DNA of 11,679 nucleotides from DASPKW01 sp038244055. Its GTDB lineage: Bacteria; Planctomycetota; Phycisphaerae; Tepidisphaerales; Tepidisphaeraceae. The position numbers and the translations under genes are program-made. This document shows positions 1 through 7,280 of this stretch, in pieces (positions within the stretch are counted from its first letter, which is position 1; each line of letters opens with the position of its first letter). The notes under the pieces are model-generated. The model ran no database searches. It saw only the letters and a list, made by a program, of their open reading frames with translations, and was not told the DNA's origin. Where the stretch lies: assembly GCA_038244055.1 (NCBI GenBank), contig JBBRTW010000212.1, forward strand, positions 1 to 11,679, in the 5' to 3' direction.

Positions 1-10
1 TACTGGCCAT
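1..10 (-). CDS. Start of an unidentified gene running off the left edge (first 3 codons)
   Basis: An ATG on the minus strand at 10-8 is followed by GCC AGT and then the window ends, so only Met-Ala-Ser is visible and the product cannot be named. The call rests on a perfect AGGAGG Shine-Dalgarno sequence at 22-17, six bases before the ATG. The gene would be the next member of the minus-strand series flippase, GT2, small protein. Its ribosome-binding site is also one arm of a strong inverted repeat (16-65), so translation may be controlled by RNA structure. Confidence 0.4.
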
Positions 11-15
11 CCGTG

Positions 16-65
16 GCCTCCTGTTGGTTGGTGACTTTAAGCACACCACCATTCTGACAGGAGGC
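16..65 (-). promoter_or_regulatory. Hairpin that would hide the ribosome-binding site of the left-edge gene
   Basis: Read on the minus strand, GCCTCCTGT (65-57) is perfectly complementary to ACAGGAGGC (24-16). Inside this 9-bp stem, TGGT (51-48) can pair with ACCA (28-25) and GGTG (47-44) with CACC (33-30), leaving an 8-10 base loop around CTTAAAGT. The distal arm contains the AGGAGG ribosome-binding site of the ATG at 10, so the folded RNA would block initiation. There is no T-run after the hairpin, which argues against an intrinsic terminator. The inverted repeat is seen directly; the regulatory role is inferred. Confidence 0.45.
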
Positions 66-94
66 TACGTCTTGCGCAAATGCAGTAAGTCCAG

Positions 95-283
95 CTACGG
101 CGCGGAGTTATGGGAGGGTCGGCTTATCTTGATGACATTAGATTCCGTCGCCTTTCCGTTCCGCATCAGCTCCGCGGCGGCACGACGCTTTGCATCGATG
201 ATTGCATCCGGTAAGGCGAAGCTTGTGAGAGCGCTGCACGCAATCACGAAACAAACCACTCTGCACCAGGCGCGACCGTTCAT
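95..283 (-). CDS. Possible small exported protein of unknown function (62 aa)
   Basis: This open frame has a good start: ATG at 283-281, with GAGG at 292-289 and a 5-base spacer. The N-terminus looks like a signal peptide: a short basic segment (MNGRAWCR), a hydrophobic core (VVCFVIACSALTSFA), then a polar stretch rich in Ala, Arg and Lys. An in-frame GTG at 313 would add ten residues but has no comparable ribosome-binding site. It begins 39 bases after the GT2 stop and could be cotranscribed or use the candidate promoter at 299-326. I recognise no family. It could also be a decayed gene start or a chance frame; a plus-strand frame overlaps it but has no protein-like features. Confidence 0.4.
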   Translation of the reverse strand: MNGRAWCRVVCFVIACSALTSFALPDAIIDAKRRAAAELMRNGKATESNVIKISRPSHNSAP

Positions 284-298
284 ATCCACCTCGCTCAA

Positions 299-326
299 AA
301 TATAATTTCGCACCGCGGCCGGTCAT
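299..326 (-). promoter_or_regulatory. Candidate sigma-70-type promoter before the small exported protein
   Basis: Minus strand: ATGACC (326-321) as -35, a 16-base spacer, and TATATT (304-299) as -10, placed 16 bases before the ATG at 283. The -10 matches the consensus in 5 of 6 positions and the -35 in 4 of 6. The -35 overlaps the stop codon of the upstream GT2 gene. Such matches occur by chance, so this is a weak prediction. Confidence 0.25.
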
Positions 327-1285
327 GACCGCAAAATTCGACGCAGCTTCCGACCCATCCGCCGGACCAATCCGGGGCTCCTGAACACCGAGCGGAAGGT
401 ACGTTTGTCCAGATGCCGGTTTTGAATTACAAATGGCGGGTGCGCCATTGGCCATTTCATCGCAACGGCCGGCATGTTCGCCAATGGCGTATCCGTTGCC
501 GTGGTATGCGTTGCCTCGGTCCCAAACCCGATGTTGCTGACCAGATTGCAATTCGGCAGGATCGTCAACGCACTGTTTATCCATGCGGCAAACGTCCATT
601 GGTAATCCCAGGTGTTGAAAGATCCTTCCGCCACCGCTTGAAAAACCCGGGTCCAATACGAAACCTGCTCCGAGTCGCCGTCCAGGATATCATTGAGCCA
701 GTGGCCATCGCGGATTTCCGGCCATAGCTTCAGGCTCACGTCATAGTGCCGCCACGCCCGCCGCCAGGTCGCCCATCCCCAGATATGGGCATAACGTGAA
801 AAATAGTAGCTGTATTGATCCCGATGCAGTCCGCTCTGAAAGTTATTTCCCGATACCATGAAAACTCGCTGGTCTTCACGATATTTTTCGAGCATTTCAT
901 CGCAAAATCGAAAAAACGTCGGGTGCGGAAGGCAGTCATCCTCCAGAATGATCGCCTGCTCCACATGCGTGAAAACCCAGTCAATTCCGCTCGAAACCCG
1001 TGCCTTGCAACCCAGGTTCTCATCGGCGAAGTTCGTCAGCAACTCGCACGGCCAGTCCACGGCCGTGGCGATCCGGCGCACCTCCCGGCATTGCTCGGCC
1101 TCTCCCGCCCGATCGGCCCTGGGCCCATCGGCAACGACCAAAAGCACCGGCGGCCTGGCCCGACGCACCTCTGCAAACACGCGCGCCGTCACCTCGGGAC
1201 GATTGAAAACGAGCAGGGCCACAGCGCTGGATATGTTAGAGCATCCCGCTTCCGCAGGTAAACTCCCTGGCGAAAGAGCATTCAT
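323..1285 (-). CDS. GT2-like (GT-A fold) glycosyltransferase of polysaccharide synthesis
   Basis: This 320-residue protein resembles the nucleotide-diphospho-sugar transferases often labelled glycosyltransferase family 2 or HlpA-like. Residues about 20-56 form the first beta-alpha units of a nucleotide-binding GT-A fold (AVALLVFNRPEV and LLVVADGPR). ILEDDCLPHP at about 113-122 supplies the acidic DxD-type metal/nucleotide-sugar motif. The aromatic motifs HIWGWATWRRAW (168-179) and WDYQW (226-230), and NIGFGTEATHT near 251, are typical of this subgroup. There is no signal peptide or membrane segment, so it should act at the cytoplasmic face, adding a sugar to a lipid-linked intermediate; donor and acceptor cannot be told. 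Its ATG overlaps the flippase stop (ATGA, 1285-1282), which implies translational coupling. Confidence 0.85.
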   Translation of the reverse strand: MNALSPGSLPAEAGCSNISSAVALLVFNRPEVTARVFAEVRRARPPVLLVVADGPRADRAGEAEQCREVRRIATAVDWPCELLTNFADENLGCKARVSSGIDWVFTHVEQAIILEDDCLPHPTFFRFCDEMLEKYREDQRVFMVSGNNFQSGLHRDQYSYYFSRYAHIWGWATWRRAWRHYDVSLKLWPEIRDGHWLNDILDGDSEQVSYWTRVFQAVAEGSFNTWDYQWTFAAWINSALTILPNCNLVSNIGFGTEATHTTATDTPLANMPAVAMKWPMAHPPFVIQNRHLDKRTFRSVFRSPGLVRRMGRKLRRILRS

Positions 1286-2640
1286 TCAACACCTCCGGGG
1301 CCCGCCGTTTTTTCCCGTTGGAGCCCGGATAGTGGAAACACCAGCGCGCGCACGGATAACCAAAACAGCGGCCTTCCACGCGCGAACAGCATGGGCCCGA
1401 AAATCTGCGGAACGCTGTAGGCAACAACCGTTGCCGCCGCCGCACCCATCGCACCCCATTTTGGTAGCAGCACCAGGTTCAATCCGACATTGATGATCGC
1501 CCCGGCGGCGGTGATCAGCATTAACGGTCTCTGAAGATTCTCCGCGATGTAAAATGTTACCTGTCCGCACCCGATAAACACGAAAAGTGCCGCCCAAATA
1601 TGCAGCGAGAGCACCGGTCCGGCCGCTGTGAACGCGGCGCCGAAAACAATGCCCACCAGCCATGACGAGACAAAGGTCATCGGAATCGCCAGCGAATAGG
1701 CGCACAAGGCCAGAAGTTTCAGCAGCCGCTCGAGCCTTGAGAGATACAGCGCGCGATTGCTCTCTCGGACGCGCACTATCGAAGGCATAACGGATGAAAC
1801 AATCACCATGGGGATAAAGTACCAGGCGTCAGAAAGCCGGGTGGCGGCCGAGTAGATCCCCGTCTGCTCATTCCCAAGCATCTCTTTGATCATAATCTGA
1901 TCGATCCGCATGTAAATCATAATGGACAGATTGGTGAGGATGAGCGGCCAACTATGCCGCAGGAGACTGACCGCCCGGTCTTTCGCGAACACCCATCCGG
2001 CAAATGTCGCATGCTGCTTCAGAAAGATCCAAATCAGGCCGGTCGTCCCCAAGGCCGCCTCCGCCAGGGCTGCCCAGGCGAACGCAATCAATGGCGCTTG
2101 TACCTTAATCAGCAACAGGCGTATGCCGACCATGACCAACATCGCGGCATTCCGCGCATAGACCGTAAGTTTTGAGCGGACATTGGATTGAAACCAAAGG
2201 TCAATCGTGTCAAAGCACCCCAACAACAACACCGCCGACAGCACCGCAACCAGAACCCGCGTGGTGCCATCCTCGGGGCCGCGGTTGGTCACCCACGTTG
2301 TCGCAACCGCCAAAACCATCGCCACGGCGCCACTGGCGGCTCGAAGCCAGAATGCGGTGCCCAGGATCTGCCCGCGGGCCTCCGGTGTTTTGGCCAGTTC
2401 ACGAATAACAATATTATCCATCCCCAACCCGGCGAATGTCCCAAACAGCGCGACTAGAGCGCCAGCGTAATTGAGCAGTCCAAATCGGCCGGGACCCAGA
2501 TATCGCGCCACCCAAATCCCGACGAATATCCCAATTCCTGCGCGAACCACGCGGTCCAGCACAAGCCAGCCGATGTTTTCGGTGATACGTTTCAGCCCGG
2601 GGCCAAGGGCGTCATATCTGCGTCTGACATACGCAATCAT
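1282..2640 (-). CDS. wzx: Wzx-like polysaccharide/O-antigen flippase (MATE/MOP superfamily)
   Basis: A very hydrophobic 452-residue protein with about a dozen predicted membrane segments, the usual size for Wzx/RfbX-type lipid-linked oligosaccharide flippases (Polysacc_synt family). The N-terminus is diagnostic: a basic leader, an amphipathic helix (LVLDRVVRAGIGIFVGIWVARYLGP), then the family-typical GRFGLLNYAGALVALF and GLGMDNIVIRELAK around residues 51-84. It would move undecaprenyl-linked repeat units across the inner membrane. The start is ATG at 2640 with GGAG at 2654-2651, ten bases upstream. It is followed by the GT2 gene with an ATGA overlap, so the two form an operon. The upstream 205 bases are shared with the divergent FkbM gene. 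The exact substrate cannot be inferred; the symbol denotes the functional class. Confidence 0.9.
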   Translation of the reverse strand: MIAYVRRRYDALGPGLKRITENIGWLVLDRVVRAGIGIFVGIWVARYLGPGRFGLLNYAGALVALFGTFAGLGMDNIVIRELAKTPEARGQILGTAFWLRAASGAVAMVLAVATTWVTNRGPEDGTTRVLVAVLSAVLLLGCFDTIDLWFQSNVRSKLTVYARNAAMLVMVGIRLLLIKVQAPLIAFAWAALAEAALGTTGLIWIFLKQHATFAGWVFAKDRAVSLLRHSWPLILTNLSIMIYMRIDQIMIKEMLGNEQTGIYSAATRLSDAWYFIPMVIVSSVMPSIVRVRESNRALYLSRLERLLKLLALCAYSLAIPMTFVSSWLVGIVFGAAFTAAGPVLSLHIWAALFVFIGCGQVTFYIAENLQRPLMLITAAGAIINVGLNLVLLPKWGAMGAAAATVVAYSVPQIFGPMLFARGRPLFWLSVRALVFPLSGLQREKTAGPGGVE

Positions 2641-2845
2641 GGATGCCTGTCTCCAACAAGAAATTACCCTTTCGCGGTATTATCGGAACATCACCGCAAA
2701 ATACCACGCTCGCTTCGAACAGCTTCAAAGAAATGGCGTGACCTTATCGACGGGGTATACTCTCCCACATGCGAACCCAAGCGGAAATGCCCGGATTCGT
2801 CAACCTCGCTGATCGGTCAGCCCTACGAACGAAACGGAATCCGAC
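2641..2845. promoter_or_regulatory. Divergent intergenic region between wzx (-) and the FkbM gene (+)
   Basis: These 205 bases separate two divergent genes and should hold both promoters. On the plus strand TATACT at 2756-2761 is a good -10 hexamer but lacks a convincing -35. On the minus strand GATAAT around 2685-2680 is a possible -10, also without a clear -35. No gene or strong hairpin is apparent. The FkbM start has no obvious Shine-Dalgarno sequence. Confidence 0.3.
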
Positions 2846-3652
2846 GTGCTGAGCAAAATTAAGACGTTGACGGCCTGGCGGAAATTGTTTGACGGTTTCA
2901 AATCCGTCTGGCGCGCGTATCGGATTCTCAGGAGCGGGCGCACCGGAATTCCTGAATCGGCGGATCGCGCGTTGGGGCTGCGGGTTCGTTCAGTTCCTTT
3001 CGCTCTCTATTGTCGAGCGCGTTCGAGCGATCTTACGACTCTTTTGGAGGTATTTCAGTGTGGTGAATATCAAATCGTAACATCTCATTTAGTTCCACCG
3101 ATCGAGACGATTGTTGATCTGGGCATGAATGTTGGGTTTGCCACGGCTTATTTTTTCACGTTGTTTCCAAATGCTCGTTATTTGGGTATCGAGCCCGATG
3201 CCGGCAACTTCGCGATGGCCCAACGAACCCTACAACCATTGATCGGGCAGAATCGCGCATCACTGCACCATGCGTTCGTCGGGGCATTCGAAGGCTGGGG
3301 GAGCCTGCAGGCACCTGATGGGGGGGCCACCAATGAATATCGCATGGTCAGGGCTTCGGCGGCCGCGCCTTCGACCATCCCGGTGCGTACGGTGATGCAA
3401 CTGTGCGAGCAGGAAAACATAACGTCGATCGATCTCCTGAAATGTGATATCGAAGGCGCGGAAATAGAGTTATTCGGGCATTGCTTTCCGTGGATTGGAC
3501 GAGTGCGACACCTGGTAATCGAGCTGCATGCTCCCGCGACATTGGCGTGGCTGATGGAAGCATTGAGTCGTGCCGGAGCCGATTTCGAGTGTCTGACCCA
3601 TCACCACCGCCAGCCTGACACCGCCCTGGTTTTCCTGCGGAACCGCGCCTGA
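2846..3652 (+). CDS. FkbM-family SAM-dependent methyltransferase
   Basis: A 268-residue protein with the class I methyltransferase pattern of the FkbM family. SAM motif I is VDLGMNVGFATAYF (about 90-103; family members more often have Ala where this has Met). An acidic GIEPD follows strand 2 (114-118), the family hallmark LLKCDIEGAE is at 197-206, and VIELHAP is at 224-230. FkbM enzymes O-methylate sugars or natural products; within this locus, methylation of a glycan hydroxyl is the simplest role. The start is GTG at 2846: the frame is open only from 2813 and no other usual start precedes it. It lies opposite to its glycan-gene neighbours. By hand count 49 of 120 bases at 3061-3180 are G or C, against 38 of 60 at 9241-9300 in mlaF, which suggests recent acquisition. 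Confidence 0.85.
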   Translation: MLSKIKTLTAWRKLFDGFKSVWRAYRILRSGRTGIPESADRALGLRVRSVPFALYCRARSSDLTTLLEVFQCGEYQIVTSHLVPPIETIVDLGMNVGFATAYFFTLFPNARYLGIEPDAGNFAMAQRTLQPLIGQNRASLHHAFVGAFEGWGSLQAPDGGATNEYRMVRASAAAPSTIPVRTVMQLCEQENITSIDLLKCDIEGAEIELFGHCFPWIGRVRHLVIELHAPATLAWLMEALSRAGADFECLTHHHRQPDTALVFLRNRA

Positions 3653-3770
3653 AGCAGAGATCATGACGCGGCCGGAGGTGCGTTGACCGGCGAACCTGAT
3701 TGAAGCTAACACCGCCATCGGTGCGAGAGTTGAATAATTCCCGGAGTACGGAATCCTCATCGACTTCACG

Positions 3771-5039
3771 CTACACAAAAGGTGCCGAATTCTTCCGATC
3801 CCGCGCCCACGCCTCCATGGCCTCGGCATACGAGCCGACATTGGCTTTTATCGCCGCGGCAGGATCACAATTGCGGCGAACCCAGCGCTGTCCTGCCTCG
3901 CCGAGTCTGTCCCTCATCACAGAATCTTCCAAAATCCGAATCAATTGTGCAGCGACTTGAGTCGTGTCAAAAGGCTCGGCCAGAAGGCCTCGCTCGTCCG
4001 CCCCAATGATCTCCGGCAGACCGCCGACCCGAAAGGAGACGAGCGGAGTTCCACAGGACAACGACTCCATCGCGACATAAGGAAAGTTATCGGCGATCGA
4101 AGGAAGCAGCAGGACGTCGGCCGCGCAGTATGCTCGAGCCAGCTTCCGTTCGTCAGACAGAAATCCCGTCTCCACCACGCGAACCGGAAGGTCGCGAAAG
4201 GCCGAACCTGCTCCGCCTCCCACCACCAGGACCGTCACGCCGCGGTCCTTCATTCGCCCCAGCGCCTCGATCGCCAGGCGCATCCCCTTATAGGGACTCG
4301 CGAGATCCGCCGCAATCAGCAGCACCACCCGCGCATCGGGCGCCAGGCCCAGCTCCGCTCGACAGGCGCCGCGCTCCGCGCTCGCGTCCGGACAATTCAT
4401 CAACTTCACGCCATACGGAACCCGGCGCACGGGAATGCCCCTTAACGATTCGCAATCGCGCGCCAGATCGGCCAGATAGGCGGATGGCGAAATGATGACC
4501 TGCGGACGGGGAAGGCGAGAATGAAGATAGCGCTGCCACCGCCGCGCCTTGGGCTCCCGGCTGCTGAGGAGCAACTGTCCGTCAAACCATCGCCCGATCC
4601 GCTCCTGGTCCAGCACGCGCGAAAGATCGTATGCAAGCCCCCCCGTCACTGCCCATTCATCGTGCAGAGTCCACACCGTCGGAACGCGCCGAGCCAGCGC
4701 GGCCGCAGCGCTGATTGACATCCATCCGCCATGAAGATTGTGAAAGTGCGCCACATCGCAGTTGTCCGGCCGAATCCGCGCCAGCGCCGTCGCCGAGCCC
4801 CGATGCCGCCACTCCGCCAGCATCCCCGCCTTGTTCAAGATCTTCAGATACTTCTCCCAGGCGCCCCGCACCCCAATGACGCCATCCGGCTCTTCACCAC
4901 GCCGCTTCGAAACGTACATCCGCACGGCATGACCCGCCGCCCGGGCTGTTTCAAACAATTCGCGTGCGCATCGCTCGGCCCCTCCACCGCGGTATAATGT
5001 GCTGACATAAGCGATGCGCAATTTCGTTTTTCCTCTCAT
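3771..5039 (-). CDS. GT4-family (GT-B fold) glycosyltransferase
   Basis: About 422 residues from the ATG at 5039. The N-terminal Rossmann domain opens with KLRIAYVSTLYRGGGAER, whose glycine loop is typical of GT4 enzymes, followed by HFHNLHGG (98-105) and TLHDEWAVTGG (124-134), a motif of WcaC-like capsule/colanic-type transferases. The C-terminal donor domain has SPYKGM (248-253, phosphate-contacting Lys) and PSIADNFPYVAMESLSCGTP (313-332). There the E-x7-E pair appears as Asp317 and Glu325. It is a retaining transferase using an NDP-sugar; the sugar is unknown. A GTG at 5102 would add 21 residues and overlap the upstream gene, but the domain begins just after the ATG and neither start has a good ribosome-binding site. 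It ends with TAG, facing the FkbM gene across 118 bases with no clear terminator. Confidence 0.88.
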   Translation of the reverse strand: MRGKTKLRIAYVSTLYRGGGAERCARELFETARAAGHAVRMYVSKRRGEEPDGVIGVRGAWEKYLKILNKAGMLAEWRHRGSATALARIRPDNCDVAHFHNLHGGWMSISAAAALARRVPTVWTLHDEWAVTGGLAYDLSRVLDQERIGRWFDGQLLLSSREPKARRWQRYLHSRLPRPQVIISPSAYLADLARDCESLRGIPVRRVPYGVKLMNCPDASAERGACRAELGLAPDARVVLLIAADLASPYKGMRLAIEALGRMKDRGVTVLVVGGGAGSAFRDLPVRVVETGFLSDERKLARAYCAADVLLLPSIADNFPYVAMESLSCGTPLVSFRVGGLPEIIGADERGLLAEPFDTTQVAAQLIRILEDSVMRDRLGEAGQRWVRRNCDPAAAIKANVGSYAEAMEAWARDRKNSAPFV

Positions 5040-5065
5040 CGCGAACGCGGCAATCCGGCGTGATT

Positions 5066-6472
5066 TCAATACGCTGGCGGAATCATTTCCCGATGATCCC
5101 ACGGTGAAGTGTTGGCATCGCGGTTGGGCGCGTGACCCGGCTCCCAGTCGGAAACGCGAAACTCGCCCTCCGTCAGTGCCGGGTCCACTTTAAGCCTGTC
5201 CGCGCGTGCCCGCAAAAACGTCAACTGAATGACGCGGCATCGGAAAATAATCCCCGCCATCAGGCCCAGCGGAACCGCCGAACGCTGCGTATTAATCGAT
5301 AGCGAAAGCGTTGCATTAAAAAAAGCCGAGAGTGCAACGATAGCGCCAAGCGCTCCAATGGTGGACGTGAACCGCTCGGTTTGCGCACGCCACAGTCGAA
5401 ATCCAACAACCAGGGATCCAATAATCGAAATGCTGTACGCAGCCAGACCGAACAGGCCTGTCTCGGCCATCGTGGCAGTCCACACATTGTGGTTCATGCC
5501 AACGGCACCGTCCGCTTCCGCCTTTTTGCTAATGGCGAACCCTGCCCCGAAAAGCGGGCTCTTGGCCCAGATTTCCAGTTCCCGTTGAATACCCGGCATG
5601 CGTGTCGCCGTAATAGTCGTATGCGTCTCATCTTCGAAGCCCGGAACCATCTGTTTCAGGCGTTTATTGATGACGTAGTCCGTAAAATCCTTTCCCGAAG
5701 CCCATGAATAAAGCGCAGCGCCTGAAAGAAGGACAATTCCCAGGAGCAAACCACCTACGAGCACCATATGAGCGCGCCGCCAGAAGGTCACCCGTGGAAG
5801 TACCATGGAAGCAAAGAGAAACGTTAACACGCCGATCAGATACCCCCCCCGGTGCGGCATGCTAAAAAATCCGCCTGCACAAATAACAATGACTCCAAGC
5901 GCGACAACCATGGGATAGTAGCGCACACGCGATATTACGGTGAATGCGATAAATGTGAATGCCCACAAGCCGATATCACCACCATAGCGAATCTCGCGCA
6001 GTTTATCGAAACTTCCGCTCCCCTCCGAAAGCTTCTCCACCGTTCCGCCTGCGACAAAAAGCACGGCAATCGCGCTGGCAATGCTCGCCAGAATCCACGC
6101 ACCGCAAACCAGCCGCGCTGACCGCGGATTCTGAATCAGGAGATAACCCGCGATGATGGCCAGCGGCAGGCAAACCACATTGCGCACAACCGTCACAAAT
6201 GCCCGGACGTCCACCCCGCTCGACATCGCCCCCATGATTCCCACCACCAGCGTCATGAAAAATAATCCGACCGACCACATCAGCAGCGGATGTACCCTCT
6301 CAACCAGCGTCCTCTCCCTGCCGGGAGAAATCACTCCCAGGATCAAAAGGACGACCAGCGCAAAATCCACCAGATTGATCGGAAGGCCAGCGATATCCAC
6401 GCGCAGCTTAAACAGCAGATCGCTGTTCATCGTCGAGTTAATGGCCATCAACACTACAAAAAAGAAAAACAT
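5066..6472 (-). CDS. O-antigen ligase/polymerase-like membrane protein (Wzy_C/WaaL family)
   Basis: A 468-residue protein with roughly ten or more membrane segments from the extreme N-terminus (MFFFFVVLMAI). Family marks are the Arg-containing PHRGGYLIGV (206-215), a large polar periplasmic loop (about 255-335), and GAGF (309-312) followed by MNHNVWTATMAETGLFGL (326-343), the conserved His/Glu region of O-antigen ligase-like enzymes. These proteins either polymerise undecaprenyl-linked repeats (Wzy) or ligate glycans to an acceptor (WaaL); sequence alone does not separate the two. In a locus with a flippase and transferases, polymerase is more likely. A hydrophilic cytoplasmic tail of about 55 residues ends the protein. 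The GT4 ATG begins 26 bases after its stop, implying an operon. ATG 6472 is the first available start; no Shine-Dalgarno sequence is visible. Confidence 0.85.
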   Translation of the reverse strand: MFFFFVVLMAINSTMNSDLLFKLRVDIAGLPINLVDFALVVLLILGVISPGRERTLVERVHPLLMWSVGLFFMTLVVGIMGAMSSGVDVRAFVTVVRNVVCLPLAIIAGYLLIQNPRSARLVCGAWILASIASAIAVLFVAGGTVEKLSEGSGSFDKLREIRYGGDIGLWAFTFIAFTVISRVRYYPMVVALGVIVICAGGFFSMPHRGGYLIGVLTFLFASMVLPRVTFWRRAHMVLVGGLLLGIVLLSGAALYSWASGKDFTDYVINKRLKQMVPGFEDETHTTITATRMPGIQRELEIWAKSPLFGAGFAISKKAEADGAVGMNHNVWTATMAETGLFGLAAYSISIIGSLVVGFRLWRAQTERFTSTIGALGAIVALSAFFNATLSLSINTQRSAVPLGLMAGIIFRCRVIQLTFLRARADRLKVDPALTEGEFRVSDWEPGHAPNRDANTSPWDHREMIPPAY

Positions 6473-6619
6473 GGCACTCTTGCGGGAAAGGGATCGAGCC
6501 TTATCTCATTCTCATCCGAATCATCGACCAGACCCGCGCCGTCATGGAGTATCCAATCGGAAATCCTCCACCAAATCATCGCGCGGGCTGGACGCTTCCC
6601 CCTTCGATGCTACGACCCG

Positions 6620-6647
6620 ATATTACCACGGGTTCGAAGCCTGTCAT
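6620..6647 (-). promoter_or_regulatory. Candidate promoter for the polymerase/GT4 operon
   Basis: Minus strand: ATGACA (6647-6642, 5 of 6 to the -35 consensus), a 16-base spacer, TAATAT (6625-6620, 4 of 6 to the -10). It would give a leader of about 140 bases before the ATG at 6472. This is a pattern match only. Confidence 0.3.
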
Positions 6648-6704
6648 AATCACCCCCGATCGGCCGGAGATGGCCATGCAACAGACTCGCCCCTGTCAGT
6701 GCAT

Positions 6705-6766
6705 CACCCATAGACCGCCCGTCGTGCCGCCCCGTCACCCATACGCCGCCCGCCGCGCCGCCCATG
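6705..6766. repeat. Imperfect 31-bp tandem direct repeat, two copies
   Basis: Copy one is 6705-6735 and copy two 6736-6766. Both begin CACCCATA and continue with C-rich CCGCCCG and GCCGCCC blocks; 24 of 31 positions match, nearly all within the first 28. The two CACCCATA blocks are exactly 31 bases apart. No function is known; it could be a slippage product or paired protein-binding sites between the divergent operons. Confidence 0.6.
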
Positions 6767-6816
6767 TTGAAATCCTCCCCATGTTGCCGATAACACATCC
6801 GTTGCCGGCCGCATGC

Positions 6817-6845
6817 TGGCCATGCGCGCCCGCGACGCGGATAAT
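6817..6845 (+). promoter_or_regulatory. Candidate promoter for the HEAT-protein/Mla-linked genes
   Basis: Plus strand: TGGCCA (6817-6822, 4 of 6), a 17-base spacer, GATAAT (6840-6845, 5 of 6). Transcription would begin near 6852, about 30 bases before the ATG at 6884. The position fits well, but it is a pattern match only. Confidence 0.3.
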
Positions 6846-6883
6846 CGGACCTCCTTCGAGTTCCGCGCCTCAGAAAGGTATTG

Positions 6884-7252
6884 ATGAGCCGTCCCGCCGG
6901 CCTCATTCTTCGTTTTCTCGCTATTGCCGGCGCTCCGCTGGTGTCTTTCTCGTGCGCAGCGCCCCAACCGACCCCTGATATTCACGATGAGGACCCCCTC
7001 AATAAAATCCCCGGCATGAAAATGGCGGCCCGAGAAAAGGACCGCTCGGCCATTCCCCAACTCGTCGCCGACCTTGACAGCGATGATCCGGCCGTCCGCT
7101 TCTACGCCATCGAATCCCTGAAAAGAATCACCGGCCAGACCTTCGACTACGAATTTTTCGCCGACGAAATCCGCCGCAAACCGGCCCTCGACCGATGGCG
7201 CAAGTGGCTTACCGAACAGACTACGGCCGATAACAAGACCACCGGGAAATGA
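6884..7252 (+). CDS. Small HEAT-repeat envelope protein, possible lipoprotein (122 aa)
   Basis: The N-terminus is a signal sequence (LILRFLAIAGAPLVSFSCAA) ending at Cys24. The residues before the Cys (S-F-S) do not match a canonical lipobox, so lipidation is uncertain and plain export is an alternative. After a proline-rich linker, residues about 54-84 form one HEAT-type helical pair (SAIPQLVADLDSDDPAVRFY and AIESLKRITGQ), followed by a C-terminal RWRKWL segment. This HEAT-plus-tryptophan layout is one I associate with planctomycete proteins. A scaffold or binding role in the envelope is inferred; no catalytic motif is seen. ATG 6884 is preferred over TTG 6881 because GAAAGG (6873-6878) lies 5 bases before the ATG. 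It heads the plus-strand series, 84 bases before the kinase gene. Confidence 0.7.
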   Translation: MSRPAGLILRFLAIAGAPLVSFSCAAPQPTPDIHDEDPLNKIPGMKMAAREKDRSAIPQLVADLDSDDPAVRFYAIESLKRITGQTFDYEFFADEIRRKPALDRWRKWLTEQTTADNKTTGK

Positions 7253-7280
7253 TCCATTACCCTCAGCTATGCCATTTCAG

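Larger units (their letters stand above)
6473..6883. other. Non-coding junction between the glycan locus (-) and the Mla-linked locus (+)
   Basis: This 411-base divergent spacer contains only proline- or arginine-rich open frames that do not look like proteins. It carries a candidate minus-strand promoter (6620-6647), a candidate plus-strand promoter (6817-6845), an imperfect 31-bp tandem repeat (6705-6766) and a 9-bp direct repeat CCCATGTTG (6761-6769 and 6778-6786). The length and repeats suggest a boundary between two separately controlled operons. Confidence 0.6.

Noticed and set aside
24..305. 93-codon plus-strand frame at the left end
   Set aside because: Its start lacks a ribosome-binding site and the product has no recognisable features, whereas the opposite strand has a signal-peptide-like frame with a good start.
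3737..3754. Terminator between the convergent FkbM and GT4 genes
   Set aside because: The only inverted repeat (ATTCC/GGAAT) is 5 bp, A+T-rich and lacks a T-run.
6544..6978. 144-codon plus-strand frame in the junction
   Set aside because: Proline/arginine-rich composition produced by C-rich repeats, no ribosome-binding site, and it overlaps the better-supported HEAT-protein gene.
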